Below, piece by piece: positions 45,872 through 54,103 of a DNA stretch of 64,000 bases. Source of the stretch: Opitutia bacterium (GTDB lineage Bacteria > Verrucomicrobiota > Verrucomicrobiia > Opitutales > Opitutaceae); assembly GCA_016187945.1 (NCBI GenBank), contig JACPIT010000011.1, positions 62,001 to 126,000 of the forward strand, written 5' to 3'. How positions within the stretch are numbered: the stretch's first letter is position 1; each line of letters begins with the position of its first letter. Made by a program: the position numbers and the translations under genes. The notes beneath the pieces are model-generated. The model worked only from the letters and a program-made list of their open reading frames with translations. It had not been told where the DNA came from and did no database searches.

Positions 45872-47512
45872 TCACTTCGTCGCCGTGGGCGCGACCGGCG
45901 GCGTGAAACTCGCCGCCTGGCGCGCGAACTCCAGCGAGCGCGCCAGGTCGCCCGCAGCGTCGGCCACGCGGCGCGCGTCGTTGAGCACGCGCAACTGCGC
46001 GTCGGCGTTCGGCGCGGTCGAGCGCACCAGCAAATCGAAGAACGGCAGCGCCTCGCGCGCCGTGCCGTGCGCGGCCACGAGTTCCGCGGCCAGTTTCACC
46101 AGCGGCCAATCGAGCGCGGACGCCGGCGGCAGCTTCGGCACGAAGCCGAGCGCGTCGATCGCTACTTTGGGGCGATTGTGCGCGATCTGGTAGCGCGCGA
46201 CCGCCAGCGCCAGCGGCACACTGGGCAGTTCGCGCATGCCGCGCGTGAGCAAGCTGCGCGCTTCGTCGTCGAGTCCGAGCCGGTCGAGCACCGCGACGCG
46301 GCGGGAGATGGCGTAGCCGGCCAGCGTGTGCGGCAACTCGGAGAGGTGCCGGATCTGTTCGTCGAGCGAAACCTTGAACGGCCGGTAAAGCGGATCGCCG
46401 ATCACGATCGTCTGCCAGCTCAGCGCGGGCGTGGCAAAATACGCGGCGTCGCCCAACGTCTTGCCCAGCGCGAGTTCCGCGAGGAGGAGCTGCGGACGGA
46501 TGGTGAATTCGAGATACGGCTCGTAGACGTTGCCGAAGGTCGCCGTCACGCCGTGCGCGACGAGCGGGCCGCACCAGTTGTCTTTCTCGCTCCGCAGAGT
46601 GGCCGCCGAGTAGCTGTGGATGTGCAGCGCGATCGCGCCCGGCGGAAACCGAAATTCGGGGCGGACGAACGGTCCGTCGGCAGTGCCGGTATACCAGCCG
46701 AAATAGAGCACGGGCGCGTCGAAACGATCGGTCGCGCTGAAAGTGCCGCTGCCGTTTTGCACGTCTCCGAAGTAACCCAGGTCGGTGAGCTGGTCGCGCG
46801 TGGCTTCGAGCCAGCGGTCGCCGTTCGAGTGCGGCCCGCCGAGGTCGACATAATAGCGGCCGATCAGGCCTTGGTGCTCCGCTTCGAGCGCGGAGGTGAC
46901 GAGGTTGCGCGCCGCCCGATCGCTCGGGCCGTCGAGCCGCGCCACTTTCACGACGAGTTCGCTGCTCACTTCCGACGTGCGCGGGGCGTTGAACAGCGGG
47001 TTGGGCAGCGGACCGAGGCTCGGCGGGTTGTTCTGCGCGAGCAGCGCGAGTTCCGAGTCGACGGACGCCGCGGTGGTGCGAAATTCCTTTTGCAGGCGAG
47101 CCGCCACGCGTTCGTCGAACGTCGTCGGATCGTGGTCGATGCGCAGCGGCGTGCCGCGACAAACGACGAGATACGCGAGCCTGTGGCCGGTGACGGCGGA
47201 GCGACGGCGACCGAGCGCGTCGAGTTTGTCGGAGAGAAATCCTTCGAGCCAGCCGCGGCGCAGAAGCTCGTCCTGGAGCGGCTGCCACACGTAGTCGACG
47301 AACGTGCGCCACGTGATCGTCTCCTCCGCCGGCAGCGGCAGCGCGACGAGATTGGTCGGCGGGATGCCGCGCTTCGCCGCGTAGAACTCGCCGAGCGCGA
47401 CCGACTCCGGCTGGCGCGAGTTGACGAGGATCACGGTGCGCGCCGCGCGATCGTCCGGTGCGGCGCGCGCGACCGTCAGCAGAAACAGGAAAGCGAGGGG
47501 CAGGAGACGCAC
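45872..47512 (-). CDS. TIGR03790 family secreted protein
   Basis: A 546-residue protein from a GTG at 47512, which gives a clean signal peptide (RLLPLAFLFLLTVARAAPDD). TVILVNSRQPESVALGEFYA with AKRGIPPTNLVALPLP, then YLVVCRGTPLRIDHDP, VLYFGWYTG, HSYSAATLRSEKDNWCGPLV and SWQTIVIGDPLYRPF match the pattern I know from TIGR03790, a family of unknown function common in Verrucomicrobia, Planctomycetes and some Acidobacteria. The last 130 residues look like helical repeats. It is convergent with clpP, and the start faces the fluoride riboswitch. A protease-like or surface role has been supposed for the family; nothing in the sequence proves it. Confidence 0.8.
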   Translation of the reverse strand: MRLLPLAFLFLLTVARAAPDDRAARTVILVNSRQPESVALGEFYAAKRGIPPTNLVALPLPAEETITWRTFVDYVWQPLQDELLRRGWLEGFLSDKLDALGRRRSAVTGHRLAYLVVCRGTPLRIDHDPTTFDERVAARLQKEFRTTAASVDSELALLAQNNPPSLGPLPNPLFNAPRTSEVSSELVVKVARLDGPSDRAARNLVTSALEAEHQGLIGRYYVDLGGPHSNGDRWLEATRDQLTDLGYFGDVQNGSGTFSATDRFDAPVLYFGWYTGTADGPFVRPEFRFPPGAIALHIHSYSAATLRSEKDNWCGPLVAHGVTATFGNVYEPYLEFTIRPQLLLAELALGKTLGDAAYFATPALSWQTIVIGDPLYRPFKVSLDEQIRHLSELPHTLAGYAISRRVAVLDRLGLDDEARSLLTRGMRELPSVPLALAVARYQIAHNRPKVAIDALGFVPKLPPASALDWPLVKLAAELVAAHGTAREALPFFDLLVRSTAPNADAQLRVLNDARRVADAAGDLARSLEFARQAASFTPPVAPTATK

Positions 47513-47604
47513 GGAGGAAAGCGGGGGAAACTTTGCGAGCGCGCCGGGTCGAGGCGAGGAGTTTCGCCGACTTGCCAAACGCGCACGCGTCCGCTTGGCT
47601 CGCC

Positions 47605-47672
47605 GCGGCGATGGATTCCGCCTTCCTGCGAGGGTAAACCGTCCCGCTCCGCGGGTCTGATGACTCCTGCCG
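47605..47672 (+). promoter_or_regulatory. Fluoride (crcB-type) riboswitch
   Basis: GGCGATGGATTCCGCC, then GTAAACCG, a small GC hairpin (cccgctccgcggg) and CTGATGACTCCTGCC are the conserved blocks of the fluoride riboswitch in the right order and spacing. It ends 24 nt before the crcB start. Fluoride binding should switch on the crcB-DUF190 pair. Confidence 0.93.
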
Positions 47673-47696
47673 TCCGCTCTCACTCCAGGCTTCATC

Positions 47697-48095
47697 ATGC
47701 GTCTCTATGCTCTCATCGCCCTCGGCGGCGCGCTCGGCAGCGTGCTGCGCTTCTGGCTCTCGGGTCTCGTCGCCACGCACGTGGGCGAGACGTTTCCGTG
47801 GGGCACGCTGTTCGTCAACGTCACCGGCTCGTTCGTGATCGGATTTTTCGCCACGCTGGCCGGTCCCGACGGGCGCGCGTTCGTGAGCGCGGAAACGAGG
47901 CAATTCGCGATGACCGGCATTTGCGGCGGCTACACGACGTTTTCCTCGTTCAGTCTTCAAACCCTGACGCTCGCGCGCGGCGGCGAATGGCTGCGCGCTG
48001 GCGGCAACGTCACCGGCTCCGTGCTGCTGTGTCTCCTCGGCGTCTGGCTCGGCCACCTCGCCGCCGCTCAACTCAACGCCCTCCGCGGCGCCTGA
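47697..48095 (+). CDS. crcB: Fluoride efflux channel CrcB/Fluc
   Basis: A 132-residue protein with four membrane helices. GGALGSVLRFWLS, WGTLFVNVTGSFVIGFFATL and the GICGGYTTFSSFSLQT break motif are the Fluc signatures. In the family this forms a dual-topology dimer that lets fluoride leave the cell. The gene directly follows a fluoride riboswitch and is followed after 3 bp by a DUF190 gene. Only one crcB copy is present in this operon. Confidence 0.95.
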   Translation: MRLYALIALGGALGSVLRFWLSGLVATHVGETFPWGTLFVNVTGSFVIGFFATLAGPDGRAFVSAETRQFAMTGICGGYTTFSSFSLQTLTLARGGEWLRAGGNVTGSVLLCLLGVWLGHLAAAQLNALRGA

Positions 48096-48098
48096 ATC

Positions 48099-48440
48099 AT
48101 GCAACTGCCCACCGAATCCGTTTTGCTCCGCATCTTCATCGGCGAGTCGGACCGCTACGACGGCAAGCCGCTGCACGAAGCGATCGTGCTCGCCGCACGC
48201 GAACGTCATCTCGCCGGCGCCACCGTGCTGCGCGGCGGCATGGGCTTCGGCCCGAGCAGCCGCATCCATACCACGAAGATTCTCCGCCTCTCCACCGATC
48301 TGCCGATCGTGATCGAGATCGTCGACAGCGAGGAGAAGATCAACGGCTTCCTGCCCGAGCTGGACCGCATGATGGGCGGCGGCCTCGTGACGCTGGAAAA
48401 GGTGAAAGTGCTGCACTACCGCACGCCGCCGACGGCGTGA
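48099..48440 (+). CDS. DUF190 domain protein
   Basis: A 113-residue soluble protein. LLRIFIGESDRYDGKPLHEA, ATVLRGGMGFGPSSRIHTTK, LPIVIEIVDSEEKINGFLPE and the terminal MGGGLVTLEKVKVLHY are DUF190 signatures; the fold is PII-like. The gene starts 3 bp after crcB and shares the fluoride riboswitch. DUF190 genes are repeatedly found next to crcB. A regulatory role on the channel or in fluoride sensing is plausible by analogy with PII proteins, but has not been read from this sequence. Confidence 0.9.
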   Translation: MQLPTESVLLRIFIGESDRYDGKPLHEAIVLAARERHLAGATVLRGGMGFGPSSRIHTTKILRLSTDLPIVIEIVDSEEKINGFLPELDRMMGGGLVTLEKVKVLHYRTPPTA

Positions 48441-48466
48441 GCGGGATGCGGGGCGGCTGACGCGGC

Positions 48467-48648
48467 GTAGCAGCCGACGTGAGTCGGCTGGGAACGGCGG
48501 ACGAAAATCCTTTAGCCGACTGGCGTCGGCTGCGACGAGGGCTCGTGGCCTTCGTCGCGGGGCGCAACGCGGCCGATCGCGGCGTAAAGCCGCTCCGACA
48601 GTTCACGCGGGCGAGGGCTTGGAGTAGCGCGGTGCTTCGGCCCGCGCT
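48467..48648. repeat. Composite of REP families B, A (half) and K (half)
   Basis: A family B pair (48467-48535) starts GTAGCAGCCGACGTGAGTCG and ends gccgactggcgtcggctgcg. A family A half with gcggcgtaaagccgctcc lies near 48579-48597, and a family K half GTAGCGCGGTGCTTCGGCCC starts at 48624. Three otherwise separate families are packed into the 232-bp gap between convergent genes. Confidence 0.7.
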
Positions 48649-48672
48649 GAACGTCCGCCCGCGCGCGCGCCG

Positions 48673-49788
48673 TTACGGATTTTTCTTCGGCTCGGCGGTC
48701 GAGGCGGCGGGCGCCAGCGCCGGCGCGGGCGGATTCGCAGCGGCCGCGGCTTCCGCGGCGCGGGTTTGGCGACGCACGAGCGACTCGCGCAGATACGTGT
48801 CGACCGGCGCCGCTTTCCACGCCGTCACCCACAGGCGCGCCAGCATCTGTCCGCCCGCGAGGAAACGATCCTCGAAAAACGCGCGCGCCTCCGGCGTGAC
48901 GGGCAGCTCGGGCTTGTTGCCGAGCAGGCCGCCCTTCTCGAGCGCGTAGAGCGGCTCCACGAGCGCGTGCGTCGTCATCACGTAATCCATCGCGGCCACG
49001 AACAGCGGATCGCGACCGTCCGCGCGCATCGGCAGCGGCAGCGGTTCGACCGGCGTGGCGCGCGTCTGCAAATCGGCCGCTTTGATGCCGGCCTTCGCGA
49101 CGAAACCGCCGTCGACCCACGAGTGAAACTTCGGCCACGTGGTGTAGCCGTTCGGGTTGGCGCCGACCCAGCCGTTGTGATGCACGGTCGTGTGCAACGG
49201 TTGCGCGCAATCGGCGACGTAGTGCCCGAGCAGGCCCATCGCGAAGATCACGTCCGCCTGTGCGTTCGCGATCTCCGACGGCGTGCCGCCGAGTTCCTGA
49301 TACGCCTTCAAGTAACCGAATGCGGAGCGCAGCTTGTGGAAATTTTCCGTGATGCCCCACGGTGCAAAACCAGGCCACTCGTTCGTGTGGCCGGCATTTT
49401 TCTCGGGATCGACGGCGGGAAATTTCTCCGCGTGCGCAATGCGCCCGGCGGCGAACATCAGCGCGAAATCGAGCCGCAGCGATGGCACGGTTTTCGGATC
49501 GAGGCCGGCGTCGGGCAACTGCTCGATGTCGAGGAAGTGATCCTCCCAACTGCCGCCGACCTGTTTGAGCGCGGGGTCGACGTTGCGCCAGCGGTCCGGC
49601 ACGTTGGCCAGGTGCAGAATGCGATCCGTCGCGGCGGCGTCGCGCGCGAACGCGGGGAAATCGGCCGGCAGCGAGTAGAGCGCGACCTGGTTGACGATGC
49701 GGTGACCTTCGGCGTCCCAGGCGCGTGCGGCCGCGAGCGCGGCGAGCGCGACGAAACCGGCGCCGAGCGGGCGAAACAGTTTATGCAT
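48673..49788 (-). CDS. S1/P1-like zinc nuclease (or zinc phospholipase C-like) secreted protein
   Basis: A 371-residue protein with a signal peptide (LGAGFVALAALAAARA) cut just before W24-D-A-E-G-H29. A mature N-terminal Trp and nearby His ligate zinc in the S1/P1 nuclease/phospholipase C fold. Further ligand regions are DRILHLANVPDRW, HFLDIEQ and GLLGHYVADCAQPLHTTVHH. The C-terminus is A/P-rich (EAAAAANPPAPALAPAAST). These enzymes cut single-stranded nucleic acids or 3'-phosphates outside the cytoplasm; phospholipase-type specificity cannot be excluded. It is last in the minus-strand run, and a REPIN separates it from the amidase gene. Confidence 0.82.
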   Translation of the reverse strand: MHKLFRPLGAGFVALAALAAARAWDAEGHRIVNQVALYSLPADFPAFARDAAATDRILHLANVPDRWRNVDPALKQVGGSWEDHFLDIEQLPDAGLDPKTVPSLRLDFALMFAAGRIAHAEKFPAVDPEKNAGHTNEWPGFAPWGITENFHKLRSAFGYLKAYQELGGTPSEIANAQADVIFAMGLLGHYVADCAQPLHTTVHHNGWVGANPNGYTTWPKFHSWVDGGFVAKAGIKAADLQTRATPVEPLPLPMRADGRDPLFVAAMDYVMTTHALVEPLYALEKGGLLGNKPELPVTPEARAFFEDRFLAGGQMLARLWVTAWKAAPVDTYLRESLVRRQTRAAEAAAAANPPAPALAPAASTAEPKKNP

Positions 49789-49858
49789 GGCGGAAACCTC
49801 GCGACGGACACGCGCGGAGGCCAGACTGATTTCGCGCGCACGGCAGCGGGCGCGAGCG

Positions 49859-49942
49859 GTGGAGCGCGTTGACCTCAACGCGCTCGCATGCCTTCCGCAG
49901 CGTGCGGCATTCCCGAGCGTCTTGAGGTCAAGCCGCTCCACC
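49859..49942. repeat. REPIN-like element, family F (AGCGCGTTGA stem)
   Basis: ggtggagcgcgttgacctca with acgcgctc forms one hairpin. After a middle of about 35 bp, gagcgtcttgaggtcaagcc and gctccacc form the other. The related element at 63652-63717 has a stronger stem with ccccaacgcg in place of cctcaacgcg. The foot here is GTGG/CCAC rather than GTAG/CTAC. Confidence 0.7.
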
Positions 49943-49966
49943 TCGACCAGCGCACGTCACCCGGCC

Positions 49967-51046
49967 CTACTTTTTCGGCTCGGGGCGGAGCTTTTCGAGC
50001 TGCTCGCTGTAGGCGACGACGCCGGCGGCGATCGACTCGGCGATCTGTTGGCGAAACTCCGGCTTCGCCACGCGCCGCGCTTCCTCGTCGTTGGAAAGGT
50101 AGGCGCATTCGACGAGCACGCCGGGGCAGGCGAGCGTCCGCAACACGGCCCAGCGCGCGCGCTTGTAGCCGCGATCGGGCGTCTCGAGTCCGCGCATCAT
50201 CGCGCGGTGCACGGCGAAGCCGAGGAGCAGATTCGCGTGATCGTAGCGATTGCCGGGGAGGGCGCGCGGCGTGTCGTCGTCGGGCGCGGTGGACGCGGTC
50301 GAGAGCATGTGCTGCGGCGTGAGCGTGTAGGTCTCGACGCCCTTGATCGACTCGGGAGCGTTGTTGAAATGGATGCTGACGAAGAGATCGGCGAGCGCCT
50401 TGTTCGCGAAGGCGGCGCGCATCGGCAGGTCGACGCGGGGGTTGCCGGAGAAGCGCGTGTCCTTCTCGCGCGTCATCTTCACGCGATAGCCGCGGGCCTC
50501 GAGGAGCTTTCGCACGCGCAGGGCCACGTCGAGCGCGGCGGTCTTTTCGGAGATGCGGGCCTTGGCGTTTTCCGTGCCGGGATCGGTGCCGCCGTGACCG
50601 GGGTCGAGCACGATGAGACGCGGCGCGCCGACGGGAAGCTGCGCGGCGAGATCGGCGGGGCGGAAGAGCGGAAGGACGGTTTTCTCGGCGTCTTGCTTCG
50701 TGATCCAAAGGCTGTCGGCGCTGGCGACGACCGGCTTGCTCATGTGGACGCGGATGCCGTCGAGGTGGAAATCGCGTTCAATGTCCTCGAACACGCAGCG
50801 CGTGCCACCGGCATCGCTGAGCGTCGCCTTCCTGCCAGCGAGAGCGAATTTGAAACCGAGCTTCCTGGCCACCACGGCGAGGTCGACGTAATCGTCGCCG
50901 TAGAGGCGTGCGGTCGGCCACTCGATCTGACCGAAGACTGCGCCGGGGCGCGTGGGCGGGGCGCGCAATCCGGCGGGCGCCTGGCGGGCAAGCGCGCACG
51001 AACTCGCGGCGAGCAGCGCGAGCGCGGCGACGAGAACCCGGATCAT
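49967..51046 (-). CDS. N-acetylmuramoyl-L-alanine amidase (Amidase_3)
   Basis: A 359-residue protein with a signal peptide (MIRVLVAALALLAASSCALA). It has an N-terminal domain of the copper-amine-oxidase-N type (YVDLAVVARKLGFKFALAGR), then a zinc amidase domain: DPGHGGTDPGT (His151), ISEKTAALDVAL (Glu167), SIHFNNAP (His226) and catalytic Glu313 in VLVECAYLSNDEE. It cleaves the bond between MurNAc and the stem peptide in the periplasm, in cell separation or wall turnover. It starts 28 bp after infC and is probably co-transcribed with it. Confidence 0.92.
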   Translation of the reverse strand: MIRVLVAALALLAASSCALARQAPAGLRAPPTRPGAVFGQIEWPTARLYGDDYVDLAVVARKLGFKFALAGRKATLSDAGGTRCVFEDIERDFHLDGIRVHMSKPVVASADSLWITKQDAEKTVLPLFRPADLAAQLPVGAPRLIVLDPGHGGTDPGTENAKARISEKTAALDVALRVRKLLEARGYRVKMTREKDTRFSGNPRVDLPMRAAFANKALADLFVSIHFNNAPESIKGVETYTLTPQHMLSTASTAPDDDTPRALPGNRYDHANLLLGFAVHRAMMRGLETPDRGYKRARWAVLRTLACPGVLVECAYLSNDEEARRVAKPEFRQQIAESIAAGVVAYSEQLEKLRPEPKK

Positions 51047-51074
51047 GCTCGGCGGCGCCGCAGAGCGACGCGCG

Positions 51075-51743
51075 TCAGGCTTGCGGAGCCGGCGCCGAGG
51101 CCGTGCCGTGTTCCTGGCCGTGATTGGCCGGCGCGGATTCGCGCACGTGATACTTCGGCTTGCGCTTGTTCACCGGATTCGGCGTCAGCATGACGTTAAT
51201 CTGCTTGCCGTTCAGTTTCGGCGGCGCGTCGGGGTGGCCCATGCCTTCGAGTTCGCTGAGGGCGCGCTTCATGACGTCGAAGCCCATCTCCGTGTGCGCC
51301 ATTTCGCGGCCGCGGAATTTCAGGCGGAGTTTCACCTTGTTGCCCTCGTCGAGGAATTCCTCGGCGTGGCGGACCTTGGTCATGAAATCGTGCGCCTCGA
51401 TGCGGACGGTGAACTCGATTTCCTTGAGCTTCGTGCCGGCCGGCTTCGAGTGGGCGTGCTTCTTCTGTTCCTCGTAGATGTATTTGCCGAAATCCATGAT
51501 GCGGCAAACGGGCGGCACGGCGGCCGACGCGACTTCGACGAGGTCGAGATTGAACTGCTGCGCGAGGGCGAGCGCCTTCGGCGTATCGATGATGCCGAGC
51601 TGCCGGCCTTCGGGGCTGATGACGCGCACCTGGGGGGACTTGATGCGCGCGTTACGCTTGATGTGAGCGTAGGGGTCGTTGTTGCGGGGAGCGCCGCGAT
51701 TATAGGGCTGGCGGGGGCCGCTGGAGGAGGAGGGAAGTGCCAT
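51075..51743 (-). CDS. infC: Translation initiation factor IF-3
   Basis: A 222-residue protein. The N-domain has RVISPEGRQLGIIDTPKALA and DLVEVASAAVPPVCRIMDFG with KYIYEEQKK. The C-domain has KEIEFTVRIEAHDFMTKVRH and GREMAHTEMGFDVMKRALSE. Both ends carry extra low-complexity sequence (SSSSGPRQPYNRGAPRNN at the start; PANHGQEHGTASAPAPQA at the end), making it longer than the E. coli protein (180). IF-3 binds the 30S subunit and checks initiation. The usual partners rpmI and rplT are not downstream; an amidase gene takes their place. The ATG at 51743 is used, but a shorter start is possible. Confidence 0.94.
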   Translation of the reverse strand: MALPSSSSGPRQPYNRGAPRNNDPYAHIKRNARIKSPQVRVISPEGRQLGIIDTPKALALAQQFNLDLVEVASAAVPPVCRIMDFGKYIYEEQKKHAHSKPAGTKLKEIEFTVRIEAHDFMTKVRHAEEFLDEGNKVKLRLKFRGREMAHTEMGFDVMKRALSELEGMGHPDAPPKLNGKQINVMLTPNPVNKRKPKYHVRESAPANHGQEHGTASAPAPQA

Positions 51744-51848
51744 TAAGTAGGTTTGCTGAACCGAGTAGGTCGGGCGTGTTTTTTGCCGTGAACCCGGGTG
51801 ATGACAACCCCTTTTTGAGCAGGTTGCCCCGGGAAAACCCCGGCTGCG

Positions 51849-52226
51849 TCACACGCTGAAGCTTTCGCCGCAGGAGCAGGAGGCTTTGGCGTTGGGGTTG
51901 GCGAACTTGAAACCGCCGCCGACCATCTTGTGCGAGTAGTCGAGGAGGGTGCCTTTCAGGTAGAGGGCGGTCTTGGCGTCCACCACCACGGTGGCGCCGC
52001 CGGTGCGGACGACGATGTCGCCGCGTCGCGGCTCGGGGACGAAGCGGAGCTTGTAGCTGAGGCCGTTGCAGCCACCGCCGGTGATGGCGATGCGGAGGAA
52101 CTCGCCCTGCTGCTCGCGCGCGACGAGCGCCGCGACCTTCGCGCCGGCGTCGGGCGTGAGGCGCACGAGTTTTTCGTTACCTTCGCGGACGCCTTCGGGC
52201 AAAGTGATTGGAGCGGCTGGGAGCAC
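51849..52226 (-). CDS. HesB/IscA-type iron-sulfur cluster assembly protein
   Basis: A 125-residue protein from a GTG at 52226. VRLTPDAGAKVAALVARE, ITGGGCNGLSYKL with Cys53, DAKTALYLKGTLLDYS and the C-terminal ASCSCGESFSV with Cys117 and Cys119 are the three-cysteine signature of A-type Fe-S carriers (IscA/ErpA/SufA). It accepts or delivers iron-sulfur clusters in the cytosol. It starts 8 bp after the pdxA stop and is probably translated from the same message. No isc or suf genes are nearby, so an ErpA-like carrier role is likely. The start is uncertain; no ATG fits. Confidence 0.88.
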   Translation of the reverse strand: MLPAAPITLPEGVREGNEKLVRLTPDAGAKVAALVAREQQGEFLRIAITGGGCNGLSYKLRFVPEPRRGDIVVRTGGATVVVDAKTALYLKGTLLDYSHKMVGGGFKFANPNAKASCSCGESFSV

Positions 52227-52234
52227 GCACAGAG

Positions 52235-53158
52235 TTATTGCCGGCCCCGGAGATTTATCAAGCGCCGCGCCACGGTCACGGCATTCGTGAAGCTCCGCGC
52301 GCTGGCTTTCCCCTGCCCTGCGATGCCGAAGGCCGTGCCGTGATCCGGACTTGTGCGCACGTGCGGCAGGCCGAGGGTGACGTTCACGGACTCGTCGAAG
52401 TCGATCACCTTGAGCGGCGCGAGGCCCTGGTCGTGGTAGAGCGCCACGACGACGTCGAACTCGCCGCGCAGCGCTCGGGCGAAAAGCGTGTCGCCTGGCT
52501 GGCAGAGCGACAGACCGGGAAACTCGCCGCGCATCTTTTCGAGCGCCGGGTTCAGAAAATCGCGCTCTTCCAAGCCGAGAACGCCGCCCTCGCCCGCGTG
52601 CGGGTTGAGGCCGCACACGCCGATGCGCGGCGCGACGACACCGTCGGCGCGCGCGAGCTGGTCGGCCGCGGCGACGGTGCGGTGCAGGAGTTGCGGACCG
52701 AGCGATTGCGGCACCTCGCAGAGCGGCACGTGCCAGGTCGCGAGCGCCACGCGGAGCTTGCCGCCGCAGAAACACATCACCGGCTCGCCGCCCCAGCGCG
52801 CGGCGAAAAATTCGGTTTGCCCGGGAAACTCGTAACCGATCGCGGCGAGGCGCTCCTTGCTGACCGGTCCGGTCACGACGCCGGAAAATTCGCCGGAAAC
52901 GCAACCGGCCGCTGCCCGCTCCATCGCCGCCCACGCCACGAGTGCGCCGTCGCCGTCGGGTCGGCCGGGCGTGGCGGCGAAATCGTCGAGGCCGACGGCG
53001 ACCTTCGCGCCGCAAGCGGGCAGCGTTTCGAGCCAGCGCGCGGGACCGATCACGGCGACGTCAGCCGCTTCAGTCGCGTGCGTCGCCAGCCACGTCGCGA
53101 TGATTTCGGGACCGACGCCGGCCGGGTCGCCGCAGGTGAATGCGAGAGGAGCGTTCAT
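52235..53158 (-). CDS. pdxA: 4-hydroxythreonine-4-phosphate dehydrogenase
   Basis: A 307-residue protein. FTCGDPAGVGPEI opens the fold. Metal-binding histidines are in ALATWHVPL, ALYHDQGLAPLK and RTSPDHGTAFGIAG, and CGLNPHAGEGG is present. The enzyme makes the precursor of pyridoxine by NAD-dependent oxidation and decarboxylation. The motif that is GHTEF in E. coli reads GQTEF here, changing a substrate-contacting His to Gln. The ATG at 53158 gives the normal N-terminus. It is followed closely by the IscA-type gene. Confidence 0.92.
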   Translation of the reverse strand: MNAPLAFTCGDPAGVGPEIIATWLATHATEAADVAVIGPARWLETLPACGAKVAVGLDDFAATPGRPDGDGALVAWAAMERAAAGCVSGEFSGVVTGPVSKERLAAIGYEFPGQTEFFAARWGGEPVMCFCGGKLRVALATWHVPLCEVPQSLGPQLLHRTVAAADQLARADGVVAPRIGVCGLNPHAGEGGVLGLEERDFLNPALEKMRGEFPGLSLCQPGDTLFARALRGEFDVVVALYHDQGLAPLKVIDFDESVNVTLGLPHVRTSPDHGTAFGIAGQGKASARSFTNAVTVARRLINLRGRQ

Positions 53159-53160
53159 AT

Positions 53161-53268
53161 TTTCACACGAAGGACGCGAAGGAGGCGAAGTTCGCTGCAA
53201 GCCCGCAAGCGCCGCATCCGGGCTCTTCGCGATCTTGGCTGCCTTCGTGTAAGTTCATTTCGATCCTT
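53161..53268. repeat. Inverted repeat between lpxA and pdxA
   Basis: tttcacacgaaggacgcgaa at one end and ggctgccttcgtgtaagttc at the other pair through acacgaagg/ccttcgtgt. They fill most of the 144-bp gap. The composition is like the ACAGAG-type repeats elsewhere in the window. Confidence 0.45.
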
Positions 53269-53302
53269 GGGCTGGCCGCGAACTGAGAACGGGCGCCGCG
53301 TT

Positions 53303-54046
53303 TCAAGCCTCTGCGGTTTCGTCGCTGCTTTTGTGCGGTCGCGCGAAGCTGCGTTTGCCGCCGGCGAAGAATTCGAGGAAGCGCTTCGCTTCCGCACTCT
53401 GCACCCCAGCCGCAAGCTTCGCCGCTGCGAGCGGGCGCGGATCGCCGCCGGAGAACACGTGCGCGTAGCAGTCCTTGATCTCGAGAATCGCCGCGCGCGA
53501 GAAGCCGCGGCGTTTCAGGCCGACGAGATTGAAGCCCGGCACCTCGTCGCGCTCGGCCACCATGAGGAACGGCGCGACGTCCTTGGTGAGCCGCGTGAGG
53601 CCGCCGACCATCACGCCTTCGCCGATGCGCACGAACTGGTGAATGCCCGCGCCGCCGCCCACGAAAGTGAAACTGCCCACGCTGACGTGACCGGCGAGCA
53701 TGACGTTGTTCGCGAGCACGACGTCGTCCGCCACCTCGCAATCGTGGCCGACGTGCGCGTTGGCCATCAGGAAACAGCGCGCGCCGATCACGGTGTTTTT
53801 GCCGGCGTAGATCGAGCGGTTGAGCGTGCAGTGTTCGCGGATGACCGTGCCCGCGCCGACCACGACGCCGCTCGCGGTCGCCGGATCGAACTTCAGGTAT
53901 TGCGGATCGCCGCCGACGACGGCGAACGGGTGCACGACCACGCCGTCGCCGAGCACGGCGTGCTTCGTGACGATCGCGTGTGCGTGGATGGTGCAATTCG
54001 CGCCGAGTTGCGCGCCGGGTTCAATGAGAGCAGTGGGATGGATCAC
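53303..54046 (-). CDS. lpxA: Acyl-ACP--UDP-N-acetylglucosamine O-acyltransferase
   Basis: A 247-residue left-handed beta-helix protein: IHPTALIEPGAQLGANCTIH, HAVLGDGVVVHPFAVVGG, GAGTVIREHCTLNRSIYAGK, then MANAHVGHDCEVADDVVLAN with catalytic His101 in GHDC, and GGGAGIHQFVRIGEGVMVGG. The C-terminal helical part has FNLVGLKRRGFSRAAILEIK. It catalyses the first step of lipid A synthesis in the cytosol. It is slightly shorter than E. coli LpxA (262). lpxD and fabZ are not adjacent. Confidence 0.94.
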   Translation of the reverse strand: MIHPTALIEPGAQLGANCTIHAHAIVTKHAVLGDGVVVHPFAVVGGDPQYLKFDPATASGVVVGAGTVIREHCTLNRSIYAGKNTVIGARCFLMANAHVGHDCEVADDVVLANNVMLAGHVSVGSFTFVGGGAGIHQFVRIGEGVMVGGLTRLTKDVAPFLMVAERDEVPGFNLVGLKRRGFSRAAILEIKDCYAHVFSGGDPRPLAAAKLAAGVQSAEAKRFLEFFAGGKRSFARPHKSSDETAEA

Positions 54047-54103
54047 GAAAGTTTCGATTTTCGAACGGACCGAAGCGATGTGCGCGAGACGTGCCTCCGG
54101 CGC

